DNA of 14,298 nt from Nitrososphaerales archaeon TH5896 (GTDB lineage Archaea; Thermoproteota; Nitrososphaeria; Nitrososphaerales; Nitrososphaeraceae): positions 1 through 14,298 of the forward strand of contig JAATVP010000017.1 of assembly GCA_014523625.1 (NCBI GenBank), in the 5' to 3' direction. Every line of letters starts with the position of its first letter. The first letter of the stretch is position 1. The position numbers and the translations under genes were made by a program. Shown here in pieces: positions 1 to 6,660 of the stretch. The notes beneath the pieces were generated by a model. The model was not told where the DNA came from, did not search any database, and was given only the letters and a program-made list of their open reading frames with translations.

Positions 1-363
1 TGATGTGATCTGCTATGAAGAATGAAGTTATTTATCAGAATCGAAAAGAGGTTACGAGTTTAGGTTATATTGAACATTTACGATATTCTATGCTATAATC
101 TTCTTCTAAAGAAGACTAGTATTATATGATACGAGTAGATTCTTTTGTATTTCAGACCTATTAGATTAATTTTGGAGTATGTCATTGAGTGCACATATTG
201 GTCACGATTATTGCTTGCGCACTATTTTCTGTAAATGCCAATCACTTCATGTAACATATAGTAGATAATTTGGAATTCCCCTATACATTGCCCGTTAAAT
301 CATATTCGTCGAAGGCTTCAAATAATGCATATTATCGGTCTAAATTTCAGGAGCATTACATTT
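1..363. other. Non-coding stretch at window start
   Basis: No convincing gene is seen on either strand. The longest ATG frame is 27 codons (15-98, plus), closed on both sides by stops and without family resemblance. A perfect dyad, ATAAT-gcat-ATTAT, lies at 322-335, about 29 nt beyond the stop of the minus-strand zinc-finger gene, and may belong to its 3' end. Confidence 0.5.
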
Positions 364-519
364 TCAGGTCCTTTTTCCTTTCCACCCTTCAAAGCATTGT
401 AGATGATAGTATTCTGTTTCATTCCCTGTATTAGCCACTACATACACGCTCCCTAGGGAATCCAGGTTTATCACTTTTTTGCATTCGCTGCAGAATACTG
501 GGGCTTGTGCTGCCGACAT
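364..519 (-). CDS. Small CCHC zinc-finger protein (51 aa)
   Basis: This 51-codon frame runs from ATG at 519 to TGA at 364-366. It has a clear metal-site layout: C10-x2-C13 near the N-terminus and H39-x2-C42 near the C-terminus, 25 residues apart, followed by an aromatic and basic tail (FEGWKGKRT). The spacing resembles PARP-type and LIM-like CCHC fingers, where the sequence around the second pair is also of the form YHxxCF. The central part (VYVVANTG) looks like a beta hairpin. A likely role is a stand-alone nucleic-acid or protein-binding zinc module; no enzyme domain is present. The promoter is unclear, with no good A/T box at -25. The gene is short, but the four ligands and sensible codons argue against chance. 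Seen: the motif and open frame. Inferred: zinc binding. Confidence 0.7.
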   Translation of the reverse strand: MSAAQAPVFCSECKKVINLDSLGSVYVVANTGNETEYYHLQCFEGWKGKRT

Positions 520-972
520 AGTTACTTTTTCCTATCCCTTCATAGTAGGCAAGAATTAAGATTTTAACTTTGCTGTCAACTCCCTGTTTTAAGTAAATAG
601 CTCAGTGTTTGTACTTGCACGATTGCTAGTCATCCTCCAATCTGTTACGCTTTCGGTGCACATACAGAATGAGGTGAGGTATGCGATTTAGCCACTGATT
701 TCATTAAATGCGTAACACAAGCGAAGATTATATGGAATGAAGTTCGCTAATATGAGTACTGACAAGATGGTTTAGTATTAAGTTGCTAGGCAGGCTATTT
801 ATTACCACAGGAGTGCAAACTTGAACAAAAATGGAAGCAATTATTTGACTAGATTGAAGAATTATGAGGATGATATCTAGTTAGAACACTGCTCAGGTCC
901 GACGGTAGACCTACAATCAATCTAGCATCTTCGTGAGACAAGAGATAAATAATTGAAGTGCGTTGATGGAGT
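520..972. other. Long intergenic region between divergent genes
   Basis: It separates the minus-strand zinc-finger gene from the plus-strand CBS gene. Only frames of about 24 codons or fewer occur on either strand (for example a 19-codon TTG frame near 828, preceded by AGGAG), none of them convincing. No RNA gene is recognised. The right end carries the A/T box for the CBS gene. Confidence 0.5.
944..954 (+). promoter_or_regulatory. TATA box of the CBS gene
   Basis: GATAAATAATT is centred about 25 nt upstream of the GTG at 973. That is the distance expected between an archaeal TATA box and a transcription start, so the mRNA would begin at or next to the start codon (leaderless). An in-frame stop at 964-966 supports GTG 973 as the first usable start. 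Confidence 0.55.
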
Positions 973-1626
973 GTGCAAGAGGAGAAGGATCAGAACAAGA
1001 AGGACTCTAACACTGTTGCATCTTATCTTTTGTCTACCGTTGGATCCATTTCTAATTCTGATGTGATTATCCTTGAAGCAAACAGTACTGTTGAAGATGC
1101 CAGTCATCTTATGAAGGAAAAGAATTCGACAAGCGTTCTCGTATCAGCAAGGGGTGATATAGTTGGCGTAGTCAGCAAGACAGACATTTTGTTCAAAGTA
1201 ATGTCACAAAACAGAGATCCCTCTAAGGTAAAGCTTAGAGAAATAATGTCTAGTCCGGTCCTGACAATACGTCCTAATGCTACCGTAGAGGAGGCGTTAT
1301 CCAAGATGGCAAAACGAAATGTCAGACAAATTTATCTCCACGCCTTTAATGCAATAATCGGGGTGGTATCCAGAGAGCAGATCTATAGGAGGATGGAGGA
1401 GATTTCTCTTTCGACGGAAAACTTGGCAATAAGTGGGACGCCAGTATGCATTGTGAATTCAAAATCTGTCACATACATCAAAGATAAAAGTAAGGTAAAT
1501 TACCTATGTCCATATTGTCAGTCCCCATTTGATACCACTGAAGGTCTTTCAAAACACATGGACAGATTTCATAATGAATTTGATGCAGGTGTTCTTGAAG
1601 GGGATGTCAGATCAATTTTCGAATAG
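973..1626 (+). CDS. CBS-pair protein with C-terminal C2H2 zinc finger
   Basis: A 217-residue cytoplasmic protein. CBS motif 1 spans about residues 29-85 (TVEDASHLMKEKN, then GDIVGVVSKTDIL). CBS motif 2 spans about 90-145 (TVEEALSKMAKRNVRQIYL, then IIGVVSREQI). Together they should form a Bateman module, which in known families binds adenine nucleotides and switches a partner domain. The C-terminus carries a classical C2H2 finger, C179-x2-C182-x12-H195-x4-H200, then an acidic tail. Multiple CBS-pair proteins are typical of Thaumarchaeota, some fused to DNA- or metal-binding modules. The natural inference is a ligand-sensing regulator that contacts nucleic acid or protein through the finger. 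The GTG start at 973 is chosen because an in-frame TGA lies at 964 and a TATA box sits at -25. The ligand and target are unknown. Confidence 0.9.
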   Translation: MQEEKDQNKKDSNTVASYLLSTVGSISNSDVIILEANSTVEDASHLMKEKNSTSVLVSARGDIVGVVSKTDILFKVMSQNRDPSKVKLREIMSSPVLTIRPNATVEEALSKMAKRNVRQIYLHAFNAIIGVVSREQIYRRMEEISLSTENLAISGTPVCIVNSKSVTYIKDKSKVNYLCPYCQSPFDTTEGLSKHMDRFHNEFDAGVLEGDVRSIFE

Positions 1627-2242
1627 TTAAGCCGGTCCTTTTTGCATTGATATTTTATGAAAATTCTAACTCGAATGTTCTTAAATCAGCTATTTGAGCT
1701 TGATTGGAGTTCGTGGAATGCGACCCATACGAAAAAAATTATGCTATATCCCAAAGGGGAACGAGATAATTATTATTGAAAATAAGTTAGCAGTTTATCT
1801 GCATTTCAGACTTCAACAACACACTCGAGGTTTGCTAAAGTTACCTATTCTTTAAGATAATCCAAAGATAGTGCTTGAAACTAATGATATTAACGTTACT
1901 GATCAAGAAAAGTTGAATATGTGAATGAATATGCTAGCGAACAATTGAATATATTACAATGGGTGGTATTTTCAATGGATCTGCTCGCGCTATAAATTAG
2001 TTTGACTTGATCGAATATCTATAATCTTGTAGGAATAGATTTGCATTTTACCCTCAACGCTGCTATTAGTGGCATTTCGTAAGTACAGCAATCATGAGTA
2101 TTCAATGAGAGATCCAGATTTTGCACGATAGTATCTCTTATTCTATAATTCTTTTAGTTCTTATTAATTAATGTTGTATTTTCTTATCAGATGAGGGTCG
2201 TCTAAAGAAAACATAATAATAACCTATTCGTATAATTGTAGA
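1627..2242. other. Intergenic region, 616 nt
   Basis: No convincing gene. A 40-codon ATG frame (1657-1779, plus) begins MKILTRMFLNQLFELDW but has no promoter, no neighbouring support and no recognised family. Just beyond the CBS stop the sequence is T-rich (CCTTTTTG at 1637-1644, then a weak A/T dyad ATTTT-atg-AAAAT near 1652-1664), which could end that transcript. The right end holds the box for the next gene. Confidence 0.45.
2212..2222 (+). promoter_or_regulatory. TATA-like box of the 2243 gene
   Basis: CATAATAATAA is centred 26 nt upstream of the TTG at 2243. The spacing supports a leaderless TTG start for the following gene; no ATG or GTG is available between the in-frame stop at 2192-2194 and position 2243. 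Confidence 0.4.
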
Positions 2243-2728
2243 TTGCAGAAACAAATACCTATACGGCCTTTCGGTATTAGGAAAAAAAGCGCAAACGGAG
2301 ATTTCCGTAATATACATAGTGACTTTCTTTCATTTGAGGAGATTTGTCCACAATGGTCACTAGCGCTGCAATTAGGGTACTCGAATAATTCCAATCTAGA
2401 TATCCAGGATGCAAAGAACTGTATAGTTGGGGAGGCGCATGGCTTCAGAAATAGGGGCTTAAGATGTTCAAAATGCTGGGAGTATTCTCAGAGCTTTACT
2501 TTCTGTACATATGGAAATAAGACGCATAAATACATTGTAATTGACAGCCGAAGATTTGAAGATATGAAGTTCGAATTTGTCTCACATTTTAACCAAAAAC
2601 ACTTGTTCAATCGATCTCGTCAACGACGCATAGCAGATCTGGCGATTCGAAAAGTGTCAAGAATTTTACTTCCGTTCAGAAAGCTATCACTCTCATTGTT
2701 TCTCTATCAAAATTTTCGTATAATATGA
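2243..2728 (+). CDS. Uncharacterised Cys/His-rich protein
   Basis: A 161-residue protein that I cannot assign. It contains C35 (EEICPQW), C60 in the segment NCIVGEAHGFRNRG, a CxxC pair C75-C78 (CSKCWEYSQSF), C88, and an H115-x4-H120 spacing (SHFNQKH) like the second half of a C2H2 finger. This suggests one or two zinc sites. The C-terminal 40 residues are basic (RSRQRRIADLAIRK), then hydrophobic. I have an impression that the GEAHGF...CxxC layout recurs in small Nitrososphaeraceae proteins, but cannot verify it. No signal peptide is seen. The TTG start is unusual; it is chosen because no ATG or GTG exists in the open frame upstream and a TATA-like box lies at -26. A shortened N-terminus or a decaying gene remains possible. 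Confidence 0.6.
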   Translation: MQKQIPIRPFGIRKKSANGDFRNIHSDFLSFEEICPQWSLALQLGYSNNSNLDIQDAKNCIVGEAHGFRNRGLRCSKCWEYSQSFTFCTYGNKTHKYIVIDSRRFEDMKFEFVSHFNQKHLFNRSRQRRIADLAIRKVSRILLPFRKLSLSLFLYQNFRII

Positions 2729-3060
2729 TAATATTGAGTCAGAAATAGTCGGTTGTTGTTACCTTCTTTTGATTTTGGCTTAAGTGCAAGTTACTCTGCT
2801 TATTTTATTAAAGACTATTGTCCGTTAAGAACTGACAACGCTTTCGTGCCAGTAACTTTTATGGTCGTTGCTTTCGATTCTAAACATCGCCTCTGTAAAA
2901 AGGCTTAACAACATGAATGATGAATCAAACGTATCCCTGGGCAGCGTTGCATTCATCCAGGTAGGGAAACGACATCATTTTTGATAGTGAGCATCTTAGT
3001 CAAAACAATTGATAGTTAAGAAAGAATCATATTCTTCAATTACTCCAAAGGAGTTTCAAA
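2729..3060. other. Convergent intergenic region with paired hairpins
   Basis: It lies between convergent genes. Only short frames are seen: a 23-codon frame starting MNDESNVSLGSV near 2914 (plus) and a 43-codon frame at 2825-2956 (minus), neither convincing. T-rich runs at about 2750-2775 follow the plus-strand gene, and two adjacent dyads at 3022-3054 follow the minus-strand gene. Confidence 0.45.
3022..3054 (-). terminator. Two adjacent triloop hairpins after nitroreductase gene
   Basis: Two perfect inverted repeats lie side by side: AAGAAT-cat-ATTCTT (3022-3036) and ACTCC-aaa-GGAGT (3042-3054). Read on the minus strand they start 6 nt past the stop at 3061 and are followed by a T-rich stretch (TTTCTTAACTATC). 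They could form a 3' end or RNA-stabilising structure. Archaeal termination mainly uses U-tracts, so the function is a guess. Confidence 0.35.
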
Positions 3061-3570
3061 TCAATTTCGGCTAGAACCATATTTTTCCACATAAACTAAC
3101 TGGTTAAGGGGGAGGCGATTCTTTCTCATACCCGATAAGGCCTTAGCTGGATAACCGAATCCCAAGACAATAGACGGGGTCAAATCAGTTGGGATCTTGA
3201 AGTCTTTTCGAAGATGTCCTTCTTTGATCCCTGTGTATAGTCCGGATCCTACCCCCTCATCCCATGCAGTTAGCTGCATGTTTTGAGCAACTCTTCCCGC
3301 GTCAATTAAGTGGAAGCGCAGTGTTGGGTTAGTCAGAATTATTATTCCAAAATCTGCACCTGAGATCCATGCTCCGCTTGTACTGTCCAAGGCAAGCTGA
3401 CTCAGATTTTTCTTGTCCTCAACGAGGATGAAGCGCCAATGTTGCAAGTTCAAACCGGAACCTGTTTGTCTAGCTGATTCGAGAATTCTTTGCTTTATTT
3501 CTGATCTAACTTCTTTTCTCATAAACTCCCTTACTTCAAGTTTAGATATTATGCATTCGAAAGTGTCCAT
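3061..3570 (-). CDS. Nitroreductase-family FMN oxidoreductase
   Basis: A 169-residue protein matching the nitroreductase fold, in which FMN-bound homodimers use NAD(P)H to reduce nitro groups, quinones or flavins. Motifs in order: the N-terminal substrate and FMN loop KLEVREF (residues 11-17, equivalent to the usual RRSVRxF); SGLNLQHWRFILVED (38-52), matching the S-x-N-x-QPW segment; DAGRVAQNMQLTAWDEGVGSG (90-110), matching the helix that packs the flavin; and NRLPLNQLVYVEKYG near the C-terminus, the usual RxPLEELV tail. The usual Pro before Trp is His here. No signal peptide, so cytoplasmic. The ATG at 3570 has an A/T box about 24 nt upstream, consistent with a leaderless start. It follows the PQQ dehydrogenase gene on the same strand after 350 nt, so it is probably transcribed separately. 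The substrate cannot be deduced. Confidence 0.92.
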   Translation of the reverse strand: MDTFECIISKLEVREFMRKEVRSEIKQRILESARQTGSGLNLQHWRFILVEDKKNLSQLALDSTSGAWISGADFGIIILTNPTLRFHLIDAGRVAQNMQLTAWDEGVGSGLYTGIKEGHLRKDFKIPTDLTPSIVLGFGYPAKALSGMRKNRLPLNQLVYVEKYGSSRN

Positions 3571-3587
3571 TTCTTGGTGACCAACAC

Positions 3588-3599
3588 AATATATTATTT
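3588..3599 (-). promoter_or_regulatory. TATA box of nitroreductase gene
   Basis: On the minus strand this reads AAATAATATATT, centred about 24 nt upstream of the ATG at 3570. It fits an archaeal TATA box for a leaderless transcript. Confidence 0.5.
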
Positions 3600-3845
3600 G
3601 AGGTCTTAAAGCCTTTCATTCCCCCAATGTAGTAGAACTCCGTCTGTTTAATCCGCAGACCCAATAATTAATGTCATTCAGGACTCCAATAGTCTCTTCA
3701 ATTCAAGGCGCATTGACTAAGCGTTTCCAGTTTAGTTAATGTGTACCCGATTGTCTTCGTTTTCAGAGTATGAATATTAATTCTGTACTATTCCTCGTTT
3801 TGACTAACTTCCATTGTGACAACTAATTTCATTTCATCTCATCGT

Positions 3846-3889
3846 CAATCCTATGGATTGGGGGGCACATAACCGCCACGATAGTGCCC
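3846..3889 (-). terminator. Two adjacent hairpins after PQQ dehydrogenase gene
   Basis: GGGCAC and GTGCCC (3863-3868 and 3884-3889) form a six-pair stem with a 15-nt loop. Right next to it, CAATCC-tat-GGATTG (3846-3860) is a perfect six-pair triloop hairpin. They begin about 31 nt beyond the stop at 3921 and repeat the paired arrangement seen behind the nitroreductase gene. No T-run follows, so a processing or stability role is as likely as termination. Confidence 0.35.
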
Positions 3890-3920
3890 ATACAACTAAT
3901 CAAATCGCCTATTCGCAAGT

Positions 3921-5201
3921 TTATTCTTGAGACGAGGAACCACCTTCAGAAAAAGAAGATGGGATTATTTTCAGGAGACTTCCCTGACCCTCATTTTCCC
4001 TATCGTAGGTCAGAATATACAAATTGCCGTCAAAACCAGTTTCTATTTCAGAAATCCCTGTGAAGCCAGTTCCAAGTGTTACGGCTGACAACTCATCATC
4101 GCTGTCTGCGACCTTGTCAATCAAAAGAGGATCACTTTCCAAGCCCATTCCTGTTCTATCGGCGTTAGGTTGGAAATAGTAAAGTGTCCCTGAAGTTATA
4201 TCTCCAGCAAAGATTCCATTTTCATACTTTGAGCCAAATGCCGTTGAGTTTAGGAACTCGATGTCAGTCAAACCTCGCGATTCAGCCCAACTAAAGACAG
4301 GGTCAGCATAATGTGAGCCTGAGATATTAACCAAATCGGATTCAGTAACGCCTGCGTTAGTACCTATTGGCCCCATGACTGATTTCCATCCACTATTAAA
4401 TCCAGGCTCAACTATGTTAATTTCATCGAATACATCCTCACCATTCTCTGCATCCCAGAGTTTTCCCGTCACAGGATCAAAATCAAATCCGTAACTGTTT
4501 CTTATACCATAAGCATAATATCTGCCAGCTTCCTCGCCGCTATCGACAAACGGATTATTCGTGGACGCAGATCCGTCATCGGGATTTACCCTAAGAATTA
4601 CGCCGGTGTCATCTGGCGGCGGGCCATTCATGAAGTTTTGTAACTGTCCTTCTCTCTGCATTTCTCCAACTACCACATATAGTTGGTTGTCTGGGCCAAC
4701 CTTGAGCTTCCCGCCTTGATGATTTGTGCCCGGTGTGGCTGGCAGATCCAGGAGCAACTGTGGGTCAGTTAGTGAGGAGCCGTCCCAGGCGTAGCTATAT
4801 ACCCTGTTCCTCACTTCGCCTACAGTAGAGACTCCCTCCACTTGGGCCCCGCTTTCAGTGACAAAAAGGTATACTCTATCACCATCGTAAGCTATACCTA
4901 ATAAACCACGCTCGTTGTTACTCTCAACCTGTTCAATTTGAAGTACTGGTTCTGATTGCAAAGCACTGTTTGAAATCAATCTGACATTCCCTTCCTTTTC
5001 CAAAAATAAGATGTTGTTATCATTAATAAAAGCGAGACTGGTTGGGGAAACTAATCCATCTATCATCGTTTGAATTGTAAGACTTGGATCGTTAAGTTGT
5101 CCTTGAGCAAAGCCCACATTAAGATTCAAAGGCAAAAGAATGAAAGTAAAAGCTAATGCCGCAAAAAGCATAAGCCCTAAAGTCCACAACACATCTGACA
5201 T
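3921..5201 (-). CDS. Membrane-anchored PQQ sugar dehydrogenase
   Basis: A 426-residue protein of the soluble glucose/sorbosone dehydrogenase type: a six-bladed propeller using PQQ and calcium to oxidise aldoses. Residues 5-32 form a hydrophobic signal or anchor, so the enzyme should face outside. Family landmarks in order: NERGLLGIAYD (96-106); GTNHQGGKLKVGPDNQLYVVVGE (158-180) with the expected catalytic base H161; YGIRNSYGFDFDPVTGKLW (231-249) with the PQQ-contacting Arg as R234; DEINIVEPGFNSGW (259-272); GDITSGTLYYF (333-343); and a closing FDGNLYILTYD. The length is near the family norm, and the C-terminus is a short Ser/Gly tail. No PQQ synthesis genes are in the window, so the cofactor may come from elsewhere in the genome or the environment. 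The electron acceptor is unknown. ATG 5201 is the first Met before the hydrophobic segment. Confidence 0.93.
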   Translation of the reverse strand: MSDVLWTLGLMLFAALAFTFILLPLNLNVGFAQGQLNDPSLTIQTMIDGLVSPTSLAFINDNNILFLEKEGNVRLISNSALQSEPVLQIEQVESNNERGLLGIAYDGDRVYLFVTESGAQVEGVSTVGEVRNRVYSYAWDGSSLTDPQLLLDLPATPGTNHQGGKLKVGPDNQLYVVVGEMQREGQLQNFMNGPPPDDTGVILRVNPDDGSASTNNPFVDSGEEAGRYYAYGIRNSYGFDFDPVTGKLWDAENGEDVFDEINIVEPGFNSGWKSVMGPIGTNAGVTESDLVNISGSHYADPVFSWAESRGLTDIEFLNSTAFGSKYENGIFAGDITSGTLYYFQPNADRTGMGLESDPLLIDKVADSDDELSAVTLGTGFTGISEIETGFDGNLYILTYDRENEGQGSLLKIIPSSFSEGGSSSQE

Positions 5202-5615
5202 ATCTATTATTCTAAGGAAAGCTCTTGTTTCTTAGATTAACATTGAGTCTACAAAGTACCACAGCGTAAACTGAACAAACTATTTGTTTATTCCGATAAA
5301 TGAAGCAAAGGGTCTGATTTGACTTTTCCACTACTTGTTGCTGCTGTAGGCCACGCTATGAAGTAGACTAAAACGTCTGCTTAATTATTAAAGAGCTTTC
5401 AAGCTAGACGCGAAATAGATTTTCTTGCCAAGATAAATTGTTACTTTTCCAATGGGAATGTGTTAGGACCAAAAGGGGTTCAAAAAATATGTCATCAGTT
5501 TGGTTGATAATACATATTTTCTCTCAGAATGGGCCATCAAATCGTAGGGGGACGGTTACTAACGAACTCAAAAATATTAGCAGATATCTCGGTCTGCCAT
5601 ACAACAGAGTTTTAG
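5202..5615. other. Intergenic region, 414 nt
   Basis: It holds the upstream region of the PQQ dehydrogenase gene, with no clear -25 box for ATG 5201. A 68-codon plus-strand frame from TTG at 5438 overlaps the 3' end of the convergent gene by 29 nt and has no recognisable motif, so I do not call it a gene. AGATATCT at 5582-5589 is a perfect 8-bp palindrome. Confidence 0.4.
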
Positions 5616-5942
5616 TCATATTCCTACAGTATCGACCTTCTTAATCTCTAGAGTAACTCTGTCCCCCACCTTTAGACCCATGTCCTCGTACTCCCTCATA
5701 CTTAACTTTAGGGTGGGAGATTCAGAAAGCCCAATGCCCCCCATCATGTTTGAAAATGCCTTAGGTAAATTCTTCATCATGTCTTCTGGAGAAGTGAAAG
5801 CGAATGCATGAGCACCAAAAGGACTCTGAGGAGATCGATTTCTGCTTTCACCGGCGGAAGAAGGATCGCTAAAGCTCAGATATATGTACGGGCTACCGTC
5901 TTGGGTTGCTTCGATGCGTGAGACTATAAATTCTTTCTTCAT
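5616..5942 (-). CDS. Small uncharacterised beta-rich protein
   Basis: A 108-residue protein with no signal peptide. The N-terminal third alternates as in beta strands (EFIVSRIEATQDGSPYIYLSF). The middle (residues 27-70) is rich in Ser, Pro, Phe and Gly, with two Met-rich spots (EDMMKNL, NMMGGIG). The C-terminus ends in EYEDMGLKVGDRVTLEIKKV (84-103), the kind of Y-x-x-x-GLKVGDRV strand-turn-strand seen in small beta-barrel domains. I believe it is a conserved thaumarchaeal protein of unknown function, but cannot name a family. The start is well supported: CTATAAAG is centred 25 nt upstream of the ATG on the minus strand. Upstream lies a long plus-strand gap; downstream a 414-nt gap precedes the PQQ dehydrogenase gene. 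Confidence 0.8.
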   Translation of the reverse strand: MKKEFIVSRIEATQDGSPYIYLSFSDPSSAGESRNRSPQSPFGAHAFAFTSPEDMMKNLPKAFSNMMGGIGLSESPTLKLSMREYEDMGLKVGDRVTLEIKKVDTVGI

Positions 5943-5962
5943 ACTAATGCTTTAATACAACA

Positions 5963-5970
5963 CTTTATAG
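5963..5970 (-). promoter_or_regulatory. TATA box of the 5942 gene
   Basis: On the minus strand this reads CTATAAAG, centred 25 nt from the ATG at 5942. It is one of the clearest TATA boxes in the window and fixes that start as leaderless. Confidence 0.6.
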
Positions 5971-6360
5971 TTTTTTGGGTGTCCTTGGTGATAAACAGGC
6001 GAACAACTGGCTTAAGTATTATGCTCGACAAGTTGTTGGCAAATAAACCTTCAGAGAATTTCTATTGCATTAACAGAATTTGGCAACAATGATGCTAGGG
6101 ACTATGATCCATCGGATAGAGATTTGACAATACGCCGAATGTTTTTCACAACTTTTCCGACTTTCGATCTATGTATCCAACAGGCTGCAAGATAGGGATA
6201 AATCTAAGCTTCGGAAGGTAAATAGTTACAGATGGTTTCTCATCAAGATATGCAAGCAAATAAAATCTAGCGTCAAAGAGTCCTCGACGACTATAAACAG
6301 AAATTGGTCAATTCAGGAAACACACATTAACCCTATCATTAATAGAATCGTTCCGCAGTC

Positions 6361-6501
6361 ATGGTAGGGGAAATTTTAGCCGAGTCATTGAGAAATAAGA
6401 ACCATTACAGCAATTATAACACAAATCACTACAGCACTTATGACAATTATCTGAAATCGATCCATAAGTCGACATATCAACTTTATTTGTATGGCCTTTG
6501 A
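6361..6501 (+). CDS. Possible 46-residue Tyr/Asn-rich peptide
   Basis: The ATG frame encodes 46 residues starting MVGEILAESLRNK, with a Tyr/Asn/His/Ser-rich centre (NHYSNYNTNHYSTYDNY). The centre comes from an imperfect direct repeat: CATTACAGCAATTATAAC is followed at once by a second copy-like unit, CACTACAGCACTTATGAC (6396-6447). No family, signal peptide or strong promoter is seen. It may be a real small protein or simply a repeat in non-coding DNA. Confidence 0.25.
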   Translation: MVGEILAESLRNKNHYSNYNTNHYSTYDNYLKSIHKSTYQLYLYGL

Positions 6502-6635
6502 ACCAAAAAAAACAAATGCCCTAGATAATGAGAGTCATGGTTCAATGATACAAGTTGTGCAACATTTTTAAATTTGAGCAAGATGATTTTCTGTATTTTG
6601 ACAATCGGATGACACATTTCAAAATCCACCGTGAG

Positions 6636-6650
6636 AAATATAAGTATAAA
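6636..6650 (+). promoter_or_regulatory. A/T-rich promoter of the quinoprotein gene
   Basis: AAATATAAGTATAAA lies 11-25 nt upstream of the ATG at 6661. Its left part is placed for a TATA box of a leaderless or very short-leader transcript. No Shine-Dalgarno sequence precedes the ATG. Confidence 0.5.
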
Positions 6651-6660
6651 CATATAAAGT

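Larger units (their letters stand above)
3571..3920. other. Intergenic region between tandem minus-strand genes
   Basis: No gene is seen; the longest frames are about 20 codons. It contains two adjacent hairpins behind the PQQ dehydrogenase gene (3846-3889) and the A/T box of the nitroreductase gene at 3588-3599. Confidence 0.5.
5943..6660. other. 718-nt region without a firm gene; open frames and a repeat
   Basis: This is the longest gap. A stop-free plus-strand frame runs from 6016 to 6195 (ending FFTTFPTFDLCIQQAAR) but has no ATG, GTG or TTG before an internal ATG, so it may be a gene remnant or chance. A 46-codon frame at 6361-6501 is listed separately. An antisense frame over 6542-6727 looks like a shadow of the quinoprotein gene start. 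The two ends hold the promoters of the flanking divergent genes. Confidence 0.4.

Noticed and set aside
2825..2956. 43-codon minus-strand frame MNATLPRDTFDSS...
   Set aside because: No family resemblance, no promoter or ribosome site, and its length is within chance for AT-rich intergenic DNA.
5438..5644. 68-codon plus-strand frame from TTG, ending LPYNRVLVIFLQYRPS
   Set aside because: No recognisable motif, a TTG start without a clear promoter, and a 29-nt overlap with the 3' end of the better supported convergent gene.
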